From: Nitrospirillum iridis
GTDB lineage: Bacteria; Pseudomonadota; Alphaproteobacteria; Azospirillales; Azospirillaceae
Direction of reading: 5' to 3'
Assembly (NCBI RefSeq): GCF_014205765.1
Contig: NZ_JACIIZ010000010.1
Coordinates: 62,001-126,000 of the forward strand
DNA length: 64,000 nt
This document shows, piece by piece, positions 17,792-29,746 of the stretch. The translations under genes were made by a program, and so were the position numbers. The stretch's first letter is position 1, and every line of letters starts with the position of its first letter. Under the pieces are notes generated by a model. That model had not been told where the DNA came from and ran no database searches. It saw nothing but the letters and a program-made list of their open reading frames with translations.

Positions 17792-19027
17792 ATGCGCATC
17801 CCCATCCTGGGGCTGGCCGCGGCGCTTGTCGCCGCCTGGCCCGCCTTCGCGACGGCTGAAACGCCGCCGCCCGTCCTCGACAGCCTGGTCGCCCAGGCCA
17901 TGGCCACCTCCCCCCGCCTGAAGGCGGCGCGGGCCAGGGCCGACGCCGCCCAAGGCGACCTCATGCAGGCGGGCGTCCTGCCCAATCCGCAGCTGTCCCT
18001 GCAAACCGAGAACCTGGCGGGGTCCGGCCCCTATCGCGGCACGCGGGCCATGGAAACCACCCTGGGCCTGAACCAACTGGTGGAACTGGGCGGCAAGCGC
18101 GACGCCCGCCAGGCCGTGGCCACCGCCGCCCAAGGCCGCGCCCGCCTGGACGCCGATATCGTGCGGCTGGATCTGGCGCGCGACGTCCGCGTCGCCTACG
18201 CGACGCTGCTGGCCGCCACCGCCCGGCGGACCATCGTGGCGGAACAGCGCGGCGTGGCGGAGGAAACCGCCCGCGCCGTCGCCGCCCGCGTGCAGGCCGG
18301 CCACGACAGCGCCATCCAGCAGGATCGCGCCGCCACCGACCTGCGGCAGGCGGAGATCGAGGCCGCCCGCGCCGCCCGGGATGAGGCGTCGGCGCGGCGC
18401 GCGCTGGAACTGCTGGTGGGCGGGCCGGTTCCGACCCTGGACCCGGCCGCCTTACGGGACCTGGGCCCGGCCCCCGCGGCACCCACCACCGCCGCGAACG
18501 CGCCCGACATCGCCCGCTGGCGGGTGGAGGTGGGACGTACCCGTGCCGCCATCGCCGTGGAACGGGCCCGCGCCGTGCCCGACGTTACCGTGGGCGCCGG
18601 CGTGCGCCGCTTCAACGACAGCCGCGACACCGCCCTGGTTGTGGGGGTCACCATCCCCCTGCCCGTCTTCGACGCCAACCGCGGCAACATCCACCGCGCC
18701 TATCAGGAGAGCGTGGAAGCGGAGATGGAGTTGGACCGCGCCACGCGGGAGCAGGACTCGGCCCTGGCCACGGCGCGTGAACGGGTTGCCGTCGCCCGGG
18801 GCGAAGCCGAAGCCCTGGCCCATAGCGTGGTACCGATGGCCGAACAGGCGGCATCCGCCACGCGGGAAGGCTATCGGCAGGGTAAGTTCCCCTACCTGGA
18901 CGTGCTGGACGCCCAGCGCACCCTGCTGGCCGCCCGCCTGACCCTGATCGCCGCCTATCAAGACTATCACCAGAGCCGGGCCGAACTGGACCGGCTGACC
19001 GGCAGCGCCGGGGAGGATCAACCATGA
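17792..19027 (+). CDS. czcC: CzcC-type outer-membrane efflux factor
   Basis: The 411-residue TolC-family protein forms the outer-membrane exit duct of a metal RND pump. A signal peptide (about 1-22) precedes two repeats of the OEP fold, with QAGVLPNPQLSLQTENL in the first and a GRTRAAIAVERARAVPDVTVGAG-type strand-helix in the second. The ATG at 17792 is preferred over an upstream in-frame ATG because GGAG precedes it and it opens the signal sequence. It overlaps czcB by four bases (ATGA), so translation is coupled. Confidence 0.87.
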   Translation: MRIPILGLAAALVAAWPAFATAETPPPVLDSLVAQAMATSPRLKAARARADAAQGDLMQAGVLPNPQLSLQTENLAGSGPYRGTRAMETTLGLNQLVELGGKRDARQAVATAAQGRARLDADIVRLDLARDVRVAYATLLAATARRTIVAEQRGVAEETARAVAARVQAGHDSAIQQDRAATDLRQAEIEAARAARDEASARRALELLVGGPVPTLDPAALRDLGPAPAAPTTAANAPDIARWRVEVGRTRAAIAVERARAVPDVTVGAGVRRFNDSRDTALVVGVTIPLPVFDANRGNIHRAYQESVEAEMELDRATREQDSALATARERVAVARGEAEALAHSVVPMAEQAASATREGYRQGKFPYLDVLDAQRTLLAARLTLIAAYQDYHQSRAELDRLTGSAGEDQP

Positions 19028-20205
19028 AGCCGCTGAACACCCGCAGCCTGGCGCGACTGGGCGCCGGCGCCCTGGCCCTGGGCGGCCTGGCCATCTGGAT
19101 CGTGACCGGCCAGCCACCCAAGGGGCATGAAGCGTCCGAACCGGAAGCCGCCCACGACCAAGGCATAGTTCACCTGACGCCGGAGCAGGCGCAGGCCGCC
19201 GGCATCGTCCCGGTGACGGCCGGCCCCGGCCGGCTGGTCCGCCGGGTGCGCGTCACCGCCACGGTCACCGCCGACCAGGACCATATCGTGCACATCGCCG
19301 CCCGCACCCCCGGCGTGGTGGCGGAGGCCCGCAAGAAGTTGGGCGAGCCGGTGGCGGCCGGCGAGGTCCTGGCCCTGATCGACAGCACGGAGGTGGCCGA
19401 CGCCCGGGCGGAATATCTGGCGGCGCTGGAGAACGAGGGTCTGGCTCGCACCACCGCCGCGCGGGAAGAGGCGCTGTGGCGCCAACGCATCTCGCCGGAG
19501 CGGGACTATCTGCAAGCCAAGGCGGCGGCGATGGAAGCCGGCATCCGCACCGGCCGCGCCCGCCACAGCCTGCAGGCCCTGGGCCTGAGCGAGGCGGAGG
19601 TGAAGGCCCTGAAGTCGGGCGCCGGCCTGCAGCGGCTGGAACTGCGCAGCCCCATCGCCGGGCAGGTCATCAACCGCGGCGCCACCCGGGGTGACCGCCT
19701 GGCGGCCGATACCGACGCCTATGTCGTGGCCGACCTGGCGCGGCTGTCCCTGACCTTCCCCATCTACGCCCGCGACCTGCCCTATGTCGCCGTGGGCGGG
19801 ACCCTGCCCCTGTCGACAGCGGACGGGCGCACGGCGACGGCCCGCATCACCCATGTCGGTCCCGTGCTGGATCCGGCCACGGGATCGGCCCCGGTGGTCG
19901 CGACCCTGGACAATGCCGACGGCACCTGGCGCCCCGGCGACTTCGCCACCGGCACACTGGAGGCGGACGCACAGGAAGCGGCCCTGCTGGTGCCGGAAGA
20001 GGCGGTGGTCACCCTGGACGGCCAATCCCAAATCTTCGTGCCCGTCCCCGGCGGCTATGCCCGACGGCCGATCACCGTGGGGCGCAGCGACGGCGTCCAT
20101 GCCGAGGTGCTGGCCGGCTTGAAGCCTGGCGACAGTGTCGCCGCCGGCAACGCCTTCATCCTGAAGGCGGAGGCCGGCAAGGGCGACGCCGGCCATGATG
20201 AGTGA
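19024..20205 (+). CDS. czcB: CzcB-type periplasmic adaptor of an HME-RND efflux pump
   Basis: The 393-residue membrane-fusion protein links the inner-membrane pump and the outer-membrane duct. An N-terminal anchor or signal (about 7-29) precedes a lipoyl half-motif (GEVLALIDSTEVADARAEYL). A helical hairpin, the second half-lipoyl (LRSPIAGQVINRGATRGDRL) and beta-barrel strands follow, ending in a membrane-proximal domain. The gene overlaps czcC and lies 11 bases before czcA. It lacks the long histidine-rich N-terminal extension of some CzcB proteins. Confidence 0.87.
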   Translation: MKPLNTRSLARLGAGALALGGLAIWIVTGQPPKGHEASEPEAAHDQGIVHLTPEQAQAAGIVPVTAGPGRLVRRVRVTATVTADQDHIVHIAARTPGVVAEARKKLGEPVAAGEVLALIDSTEVADARAEYLAALENEGLARTTAAREEALWRQRISPERDYLQAKAAAMEAGIRTGRARHSLQALGLSEAEVKALKSGAGLQRLELRSPIAGQVINRGATRGDRLAADTDAYVVADLARLSLTFPIYARDLPYVAVGGTLPLSTADGRTATARITHVGPVLDPATGSAPVVATLDNADGTWRPGDFATGTLEADAQEAALLVPEEAVVTLDGQSQIFVPVPGGYARRPITVGRSDGVHAEVLAGLKPGDSVAAGNAFILKAEAGKGDAGHDE

Positions 20206-20216
20206 GGAGCTGATCC

Positions 20217-23456
<3,240 letters not shown>

Positions 23457-23516
23457 CGGAACCCGGTGCCCGTTCCGGCGGTTTCCTGATGTCACACGCA
23501 TCGGGAGATCGCCGGA

Positions 23517-24332
23517 ATGGCGCCGCGTTCGTTCTGGAAAGGCTATCTCAAGCTGTCGCTGGTCACCTGCCAGGTGGCCATGGTGCCGGCGACGTCGGAG
23601 AATGAGAAGGTCCGCTTCCACACCTTGAACCGCAAGACCGGCAACCGGGTAGTCAGCCGCTATGTCGACGCCGTCACCGGCGACCCGGTGGAAGAGGAGG
23701 ACGAGGCCAAGGCCTATCCCCGGGGGGAAGACGACCATCTGATCCTGGAGGATGACGAGCTGGACGCCGTTGCCCTGGAAAGCACGCGCACCATCGATAT
23801 CGAGATGTTCGTGCCCCGCGATACCATTGGCTGGATCTGGTACGACACCCCCCACTACCTGACGCCGGCCGATCCGGTGGGCGAGGAGGCGTTCTCCGTC
23901 ATCCGCGAGGCCATGGCTGCCACGGGCAAGGTCGGTATCTCCCGCCTGGTGATGTACCGGCGGGAACGCGCGGTGATGCTGGAACCGCGCGGCAAGGGCA
24001 TCATCGTCTGGACCCTGCGCTATGGCGACGAGGTGCGCGACGCCCAGGCCTATTTCGACGACATCCGCGCGGAGAAGCCGGCACCCAAGCTGCTGTCCCT
24101 GGTGAAGACCCTGATCGAGGAGCGTACGCGGGGCTGGGATCCCTCCCTGGTCGGCGACCCGGTGCAGGATCGCCTGCTGGACCTCATCGCCGCCAAGAAG
24201 AAGGGCCGCAAACGCCCGGCCAAAGCCAAGGCGACACCTGATGCCGACACGCCCGGCAATGTCATCAACATCATGGACGCGCTGAAGAAAAGCCTCGCCG
24301 CCAAGGGCAAGGCCGCACCCAAGCGTCGTTAG
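23517..24332 (+). CDS. ku: Non-homologous end-joining protein Ku (first copy)
   Basis: The 271-residue bacterial Ku has the standard opening (FWKGYLKLSLVTCQVAMVP, RFHTLNRKTGNRV) and the core beta-barrel that encircles DNA ends. Its lysine-rich tail (KKKGRKRPAKAKA) is typical of bacterial Ku and helps DNA binding and LigD recruitment. It follows czcA by 60 bases but is probably independent. A second ku gene and ligD lie 0.7-4 kb away on the opposite strand. Sequence differences between the two copies are large, so they are old paralogues that could form heterodimers. Confidence 0.93.
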   Translation: MAPRSFWKGYLKLSLVTCQVAMVPATSENEKVRFHTLNRKTGNRVVSRYVDAVTGDPVEEEDEAKAYPRGEDDHLILEDDELDAVALESTRTIDIEMFVPRDTIGWIWYDTPHYLTPADPVGEEAFSVIREAMAATGKVGISRLVMYRRERAVMLEPRGKGIIVWTLRYGDEVRDAQAYFDDIRAEKPAPKLLSLVKTLIEERTRGWDPSLVGDPVQDRLLDLIAAKKKGRKRPAKAKATPDADTPGNVINIMDALKKSLAAKGKAAPKRR

Positions 24333-24338
24333 GACGGG

Positions 24339-24953
24339 TCAGGCATACGGCACCGCCTGGAATTCCGGCAGTGCCTCCGCCCGGTCGGACAGGCGGACCA
24401 GGCCGGAGTGCAGGGCGGGATCGACCAGGCCTGGCGTCATGTTTTGGGTGAAATACCAGGCGACGGCGGTGGTGATGTCGGCCTGGTTGGGACGGTCGCC
24501 ACCCATCCACGCGGCCCCATCGCCCACCTCTTTCTCCAGCAGGTCGAAGGCGGTGACGGCTTGGGCGCGGACGCGCTCCAGCCAGGGCTGGTGCTGCTTG
24601 TCCGCCGGCCGCAGGTTCAACTCATAGGCCACCTGAACCGACTTCTCGCACGCCACCAAGGCCAGACCGATGATGCGCTGGGCACGTATGAAGGCCGCCG
24701 GGTCCACCGGCATCAGGTGCTTGTCCGCCGGCACCAGACGTTCGAGGGTGTCCAGGATCAGGGTGCTGTCCATCAGCACGGTGCCGTCGTCCAACACCAG
24801 GGTTGGCGCCTTCACTACCGGGTTGATGGCTGCGAAGATATCGTAATGGCGGAAAACCGACACGGCCTCATGCTCGAAGGCCACGCCCATCGCCACCAGC
24901 GAGATGCCGACACGGCGGACATAAGGGGAGTCCGGCATTCCAATCAAGCGCAT
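24339..24953 (-). CDS. Glutathione S-transferase family protein
   Basis: The 204-residue protein has an N-terminal thioredoxin-like domain (MRLIGMPDSPYVRRV, then KAPTLVLDDGTVLMDSTLIL with the conserved cis-Pro and the Asp-Ser glutathione contacts) and an all-helical C-terminal domain. The N-terminal SPYVRRV replaces a catalytic Cys or Tyr with Ser, as in several bacterial GST classes. The start at 24953 is chosen because AGGAG lies 9 bases upstream and the domain begins there. It lies between the two ku genes; a functional link to DNA repair is not indicated. Confidence 0.85.
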   Translation of the reverse strand: MRLIGMPDSPYVRRVGISLVAMGVAFEHEAVSVFRHYDIFAAINPVVKAPTLVLDDGTVLMDSTLILDTLERLVPADKHLMPVDPAAFIRAQRIIGLALVACEKSVQVAYELNLRPADKQHQPWLERVRAQAVTAFDLLEKEVGDGAAWMGGDRPNQADITTAVAWYFTQNMTPGLVDPALHSGLVRLSDRAEALPEFQAVPYA

Positions 24954-25016
24954 GACCGCAGTCTCCTTCCACTTCGGGAGGCGCATTCTGCCTGAAACCA
25001 CGGCCGCCGCCAGCCC

Positions 25017-27572
25017 CTAACGCGCACGCTTGCGCGGTGGCGTCCTCGCCCCCTCCAGCGGTTTGGCGGCGGCGCGAAAATCAGCCCAGGGATCGGCCGC
25101 CAGCGTGGCCAGCCGCGTGGGGGCCGTCATGACCGTGAAATAGGCGGATCCGATGGCGGGGCTCAATTCGTCCCAAGCCAGCGGCATGGACACGGCGGCC
25201 CCCGGTCGGGCGCGGGTGGAATAGGGCGCCACCGCCGTGGCCCCCCGCTGGTTGCGCAGGTAGTCGACCAGGATTTTGCCGGCGCGCTTGGCCTTGGTGA
25301 TGGTGGCCACGAAGCGGTCCGGGCTGTCGGCGGCCATGTCCTCCGCCAACCCCTTACAGAAGGCCTTCACCGCCGTCCAATCGGCCGCCGGCTTGAGGGG
25401 CGCCACCACGTGCAGGCCCTTGCCGCCCGTGGTCTTGACGAAGGCGGCCAAGCCCGACTGGCCCAACCTGTCCTTGACCTCGCGCGCGGCGTCGATGACG
25501 GCCTGCCAGGCCACGCCATCACCCGGGTCCAGGTCGATGGTGATGGTGTCCGGCCGCTCCCACTCCTTCAGGGTCGATCCCCAGGGGTGGATCTCCAGCA
25601 CCGCCGCCTGCACCAGGCCCAGCAGGCCGTCCAGATCGTTGACGGCGATCAGCGGCTCCCCACCCGGTTCCGCCGGATCGGGCACCTGGACGATGGTCTT
25701 GCTCAGGCCCTTCCAGGCATGCTTCTGGAAAAAGGTCTGGCCATTGATGCCACTGGGGCAGCGCAGCAGGGCCAGCGGCCGGCCGACGATGAAGGGGGCG
25801 ATGGAGCGCCACAGCTGCGTGTAGTAGTCGGCCAAGCCCGCCTTGGTCACGCCTTCATCCGGCCAATAGACGCGGTCCGGGTGGGTCAGCTTCAGCACGG
25901 GTTTGGCGACCTCGCGGGCGGCACCTGCCGGGGCCTTGGCGGCCGGTTCCCGCGCCACGTCTTTCGCCTCCTTATCCTCACGCAGGCCACGGAAGGCCGC
26001 GTGACGAATGTTCCCGTCGCCGGTCCAGGTGCGGAAATCCACCTCCGCCACCAGGTCCGGCCGGACATAGCGCACCAGGCGGCGCTCCTCCGCCGTCAGG
26101 GTATCGTCGAAGGGACTGTCCTGCACCCGCATCCGCTCCAGGCGGCGGAACAGTTCTTTCGCTATCGAAACGGTATAGCCAGTGCCGACGCGCCCGACAT
26201 GCCGCAGCTTGCCCCCGTCATAGACACCCAGGACCAGGGAGCCGATGGCCTTGCGCGCCGTGGTCGAGGGAACATAGCCGGCCACCACGAATTCCTGGCG
26301 GTTGCCGCACTTGGACTTGACCCAGCCCCGTCCCCGGCCGGACGTGTAGGGCGCGTCGCGCACCTTGGAGACGATGCCTTCCAGGCTGAGCCGGCAGGCG
26401 TGGCTCAGCACCAGGCCGCCACTCTCATCAAAATGCGCGCTGTAGCGCAGGGGGACGCCGGCATCCGCCAGCAGCACCTCCAGCGCCTTCTTCCGTTCCT
26501 CCAACGCCACGCCCCGCAGATCCTGGTCCTCCAGGTGCAAAAGGTCGAAGGCGTAGAAGTGGAAGCGGTCACTCCGCCCTTCGCTGAGATCCGCCTGCAA
26601 GGCGGAGAAATCGGAAGCGCCGGCCGCATTCTCCACCACCAGTTCGCCGTCGATCAGCGCCTTGCCCACGGGCAGGGCCGCCAGCGCCTCGGGCACCGCC
26701 TTGCCGAACCTCCTGGTCCAATCCAGACCGCTGCGGGTCAACAGCTTGACCCGTCCGGCCTCGATACGCGCCTGCAGGCGGTAGCCATCGAACTTGATTT
26801 CATGCATCCAGCGCTCGCCCGTGGGCGGCTTTGCCTGCAAGGTGGCCAGCGCCGGTTCCACGAAATCCGGCAACGGGCCGGCCTTGGCCCCCGTCAATTC
26901 GGGCGTGGCCGCCGATTTGGGGTTGGCCGGTCGCGGGTCAGGTGCCGCCCCCGTCTTCGTCGCCTTGGACTTCCCAATTCTGCCGGTCTTGAACGACCAG
27001 CCGGGCGCCTCCCCCGCCACCTCATCCAGGCCCCTGCCGGTCTTCACGGAGTCGGGCCGCTCTTCCAGGATGTCGGGATCGGCTTCCGCGCGGGCGGCCG
27101 CGTCCTCGCTTTTGATCAGCAGCCAGTTTTCACGCTTCTCCCCTGGACGGCCATGCATACGCACGAGGTGCCAATGGCCGGTCAGCTTTTCCCCGCGCAG
27201 TTCAAACTCCAGGTGGCCCTTGGCGTAGCCCTTGTGCGGATCGCCAACCGGGGCCCATTCTCCCCTGTCCCAGACGATGACGGTGCCGCCGCCATACTCA
27301 CCTTTGGGGATGGTGCCTTCGAAATCGCCGTAATCCAGGGGATGGTCTTCGACGTGCACAGCCAGGCGCTTTTCCCCTGGCACCAGGCTGGGCCCACGGG
27401 TGACGGCCCAGCTTTTCAACACGCCGTCCATCTCCAGCCGGAAATCATAGTGCAGGCGCGTGGCGTCGTGCTTGTGGATGACGAAGCCGTGCCCGACCCC
27501 GCCCGCCTTGCGTCCCCGGGGTTCCGGCGTGGCGGCGAAGTCCCGCTTCTTGTGATAGGTCTCCAGCGCCAT
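25017..27572 (-). CDS. ligD: Multifunctional DNA ligase D (phosphoesterase-ligase-polymerase)
   Basis: The 851-residue NHEJ enzyme has three domains in the order 3'-phosphoesterase, ATP-dependent ligase and polymerase/primase. The phosphoesterase part (about 1-170) shows HKHDATRLHYDFRLE and DYGDFEGTIPKGEYGGG. The ligase part (about 220-530) has the nucleotidyl-lysine motif EIKFDGYRLQ near residue 257, followed by the OB fold. The polymerase part (about 560-840) shows TIDLDPGDG, the metal-binding acidic motif, and KTTGGKGLHVV. It begins three bases after the stop of the second ku gene, so the two are co-transcribed. Together they repair double-strand breaks without a template. Confidence 0.95.
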   Translation of the reverse strand: MALETYHKKRDFAATPEPRGRKAGGVGHGFVIHKHDATRLHYDFRLEMDGVLKSWAVTRGPSLVPGEKRLAVHVEDHPLDYGDFEGTIPKGEYGGGTVIVWDRGEWAPVGDPHKGYAKGHLEFELRGEKLTGHWHLVRMHGRPGEKRENWLLIKSEDAAARAEADPDILEERPDSVKTGRGLDEVAGEAPGWSFKTGRIGKSKATKTGAAPDPRPANPKSAATPELTGAKAGPLPDFVEPALATLQAKPPTGERWMHEIKFDGYRLQARIEAGRVKLLTRSGLDWTRRFGKAVPEALAALPVGKALIDGELVVENAAGASDFSALQADLSEGRSDRFHFYAFDLLHLEDQDLRGVALEERKKALEVLLADAGVPLRYSAHFDESGGLVLSHACRLSLEGIVSKVRDAPYTSGRGRGWVKSKCGNRQEFVVAGYVPSTTARKAIGSLVLGVYDGGKLRHVGRVGTGYTVSIAKELFRRLERMRVQDSPFDDTLTAEERRLVRYVRPDLVAEVDFRTWTGDGNIRHAAFRGLREDKEAKDVAREPAAKAPAGAAREVAKPVLKLTHPDRVYWPDEGVTKAGLADYYTQLWRSIAPFIVGRPLALLRCPSGINGQTFFQKHAWKGLSKTIVQVPDPAEPGGEPLIAVNDLDGLLGLVQAAVLEIHPWGSTLKEWERPDTITIDLDPGDGVAWQAVIDAAREVKDRLGQSGLAAFVKTTGGKGLHVVAPLKPAADWTAVKAFCKGLAEDMAADSPDRFVATITKAKRAGKILVDYLRNQRGATAVAPYSTRARPGAAVSMPLAWDELSPAIGSAYFTVMTAPTRLATLAADPWADFRAAAKPLEGARTPPRKRAR

Positions 27573-27575
27573 GGT

Positions 27576-28403
27576 TCAACCGGCCTTGCGCCGGGCGGGA
27601 GCCATCGGCTTCTTTGCCGCCGCTTTCGCCCCAAATCCGGCGCTTTCGCGCAGGGCGGCCATCAGGTCCGTGGTCTTGGGCGGTGCCGCGCGCGGGCGCG
27701 CCGGCAGGGCCTTGCCCTCCAGCTTGGCCTTCACCAGGTCGGCCAGCGCGGCCTCATACCGATCATCGAACTCTTCCGGTTTGAAGGCGCCTTGCTTGGT
27801 AGCGATGATGTGCTTGGCCAAATCCAGCATCTCATCCCCGATCTTCACGGCGGCGATGTCCTCGAAAGCTTGGACGGCGGACCGTACCTCGTAATCGAAA
27901 TTCAGCGTGGTGGCGATGAGGCCGGCCTCATGGGCGCGGATCAGCACGGTGCGGACACGGCGGAACAGCACCGTCTGCGCCAGGGCGACCACCTTCTTGG
28001 CCCGCATACCCTCGCGGATCAGGGCGAAGGCTTCGTCGGCGTGCCGGTCGACGGGCGCAAGGTAATATGGCCTGTCGAAATAGACGTCATCGATGTCGCC
28101 GCAGGCGATGAAGGCCGTCACCGAAAGCGTCTTGTCGCTGTCCGGCAAGGCCGCCGCCACCTCGTCCGCCTCCAGCATCACATAATCGCCACGCCCCACC
28201 TCGTACCCCTTCACCTGGTCGTCACGGTCGACGGGGCGGCCAGTCTCACCGTCCACGAATTGACGCTGGACGCGGTTGCCGGTGGCGCGGTTGACCGTGT
28301 GGAAGGCGATGCGTTCAGAGGCGGACGCGGCGGTGTAGAGTGCCACGGGACAGCTGACCTCGCCGATCTTCAGAAAGCCCTTCCAATTTGCCTTGGCTGC
28401 CAT
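27576..28403 (-). CDS. ku: Non-homologous end-joining protein Ku (second copy)
   Basis: The 275-residue Ku begins MAAKANWKGFLKIGEVSCPV and shows RIAFHTVNRATGNRV and DYVMLEADEV in the DNA-encircling core. It has a lysine/alanine-rich C-terminal tail. The ATG at 28403 is preferred over longer frames because it opens the conserved domain and GAGG lies 10 bases upstream. The gene is operonic with ligD three bases downstream. This is the copy genetically tied to LigD; the copy at 23517 stands alone. Confidence 0.93.
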   Translation of the reverse strand: MAAKANWKGFLKIGEVSCPVALYTAASASERIAFHTVNRATGNRVQRQFVDGETGRPVDRDDQVKGYEVGRGDYVMLEADEVAAALPDSDKTLSVTAFIACGDIDDVYFDRPYYLAPVDRHADEAFALIREGMRAKKVVALAQTVLFRRVRTVLIRAHEAGLIATTLNFDYEVRSAVQAFEDIAAVKIGDEMLDLAKHIIATKQGAFKPEEFDDRYEAALADLVKAKLEGKALPARPRAAPPKTTDLMAALRESAGFGAKAAAKKPMAPARRKAG

Positions 28404-28525
28404 GGCACGCGCGCCTCTTTCGCGATGAAACCAGGATACAACGCCGTCCATGCCGCGCCAGTTCCGGGAACCGCCCCCGGCCGTCACCGGTTAAGCGCGG
28501 GCAACGCGTCACGGGAGTATCGGGT

Positions 28526-29608
28526 GTGAAGCTGTTCAACTGCCAGGCCTGCGGCCAGATGCTGTATTTCGAGAACCGTGTGTGCGAACGCTGCGGCCAT
28601 CGTCTGGGCTATCTGCCCGATGACGACGCGATGCATGCCGTGGAGAGGGAGGACGACGCCTGGCATGCCCTGGGCGCCCCCCAGCGGCTCTACAAGTTCT
28701 GCGACAACGCGGAACCGGATGCCTGCAACTGGCTGCTGCCGGCCGAAGCGGCGGAAACGCTATGCGCCGCCTGCCGCCACAACCGCACCATCCCCGACGT
28801 CTCCTGCCCCCAGGCGATGGCCCAGTGGCGCAAGATCGAACTGGCCAAGCACCGGCTGTTCTACACCCTCCTCAAGCTTGGCCTGCCGCTGGCCAACCGG
28901 ACAGACGACCCCGAGGGCGGCCTGGCCTTCGACTTCCTGGACGATCCGCCCGAAGGGGCGGTCATGACCGGCCATGACAATGGCCTGATCACCCTGGCCC
29001 TGAAAGAGGCCGATGATGCCGAGCGGGAGACGCGCCGCGCCCGGCTGCATGAGCCCTACCGCACCCTGCTGGGCCATTTCCGGCATGAGATCGGCCACTA
29101 TTACTGGGACCGGCTGGTGCGCGACGCGGGGCGGCTGGACGCCGCCCGCGCCCTGTTCGGCGATGAGCGCCAGGACTATGGCGCCGCCCTGCAGCGCCAC
29201 TACGACCAGGGCGCCCCGGCCGACTGGCAGCAGACCTACATCAGCGCCTATGCCGCCAGCCACCCGTGGGAGGATTTCGCCGAGACCTGGGCGCATTACC
29301 TGCACATCGTGGATACGCTGGAGACCGCGCACGCCTATGGCCTGCATGTCCGGCCGGCGGGGGACCGCACCGGTGATCTGTCCACCCGGGTCGACTTCAA
29401 CCCCTACCGCCCCTGTACCATCGCGGCCATGGTGGACGCCTGGCTGCCCATCGCCTTCGCCGTCAACAACATCAACCGCAGCATGGGCCAGACCGACGTC
29501 TATCCCTTCATCCTCACCGAGCCGGTCATCGCCAAGCTGGGCTTCATCCACGACCTGATCGGCGCGGACGGAAGGGTGACGGCCGCCGGCACTGGGTCGG
29601 GGGCCTGA
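28526..29608 (+). CDS. Putative zinc-binding metallopeptidase with zinc-ribbon N-terminus
   Basis: The 360-residue protein starts at a GTG with GGGAG eight bases upstream. Its N-terminus has a zinc-ribbon-like Cys pattern (FNCQACGQ, then CERCGH) and a second CAACRHN. The centre carries a HEIGHYYW motif, the HExxH zinc site of gluzincin-type peptidases, with a downstream WEDFAETWAHYLHI helix that likely supplies the third ligand. This matches the putative zinc-binding metallopeptidase family (PF15887-like). It has no signal peptide, so it is cytoplasmic. It is divergent from the ku-ligD operon. Substrate unknown. Confidence 0.82.
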   Translation: MKLFNCQACGQMLYFENRVCERCGHRLGYLPDDDAMHAVEREDDAWHALGAPQRLYKFCDNAEPDACNWLLPAEAAETLCAACRHNRTIPDVSCPQAMAQWRKIELAKHRLFYTLLKLGLPLANRTDDPEGGLAFDFLDDPPEGAVMTGHDNGLITLALKEADDAERETRRARLHEPYRTLLGHFRHEIGHYYWDRLVRDAGRLDAARALFGDERQDYGAALQRHYDQGAPADWQQTYISAYAASHPWEDFAETWAHYLHIVDTLETAHAYGLHVRPAGDRTGDLSTRVDFNPYRPCTIAAMVDAWLPIAFAVNNINRSMGQTDVYPFILTEPVIAKLGFIHDLIGADGRVTAAGTGSGA

Positions 29609-29746
29609 TTTCGGTGGTCCGGATTCTGTCTTGTCAGGACAGAACCCCACTTTTCTTGTGACTTGTCGCCCATCTCGGGCCAGACTGCGGCGTCATCCCA
29701 CCCCGGATGTCATTCCCCAGGACAGGCAGGGACAGGCGGCAGCTCC

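Noticed and set aside
25410-28529. A 1039-residue plus-strand open frame opposite ligD and the second ku
   Set aside because: It mirrors the ligD/ku frames, which carry catalytic motifs; the antisense protein has no domain and no start signal.
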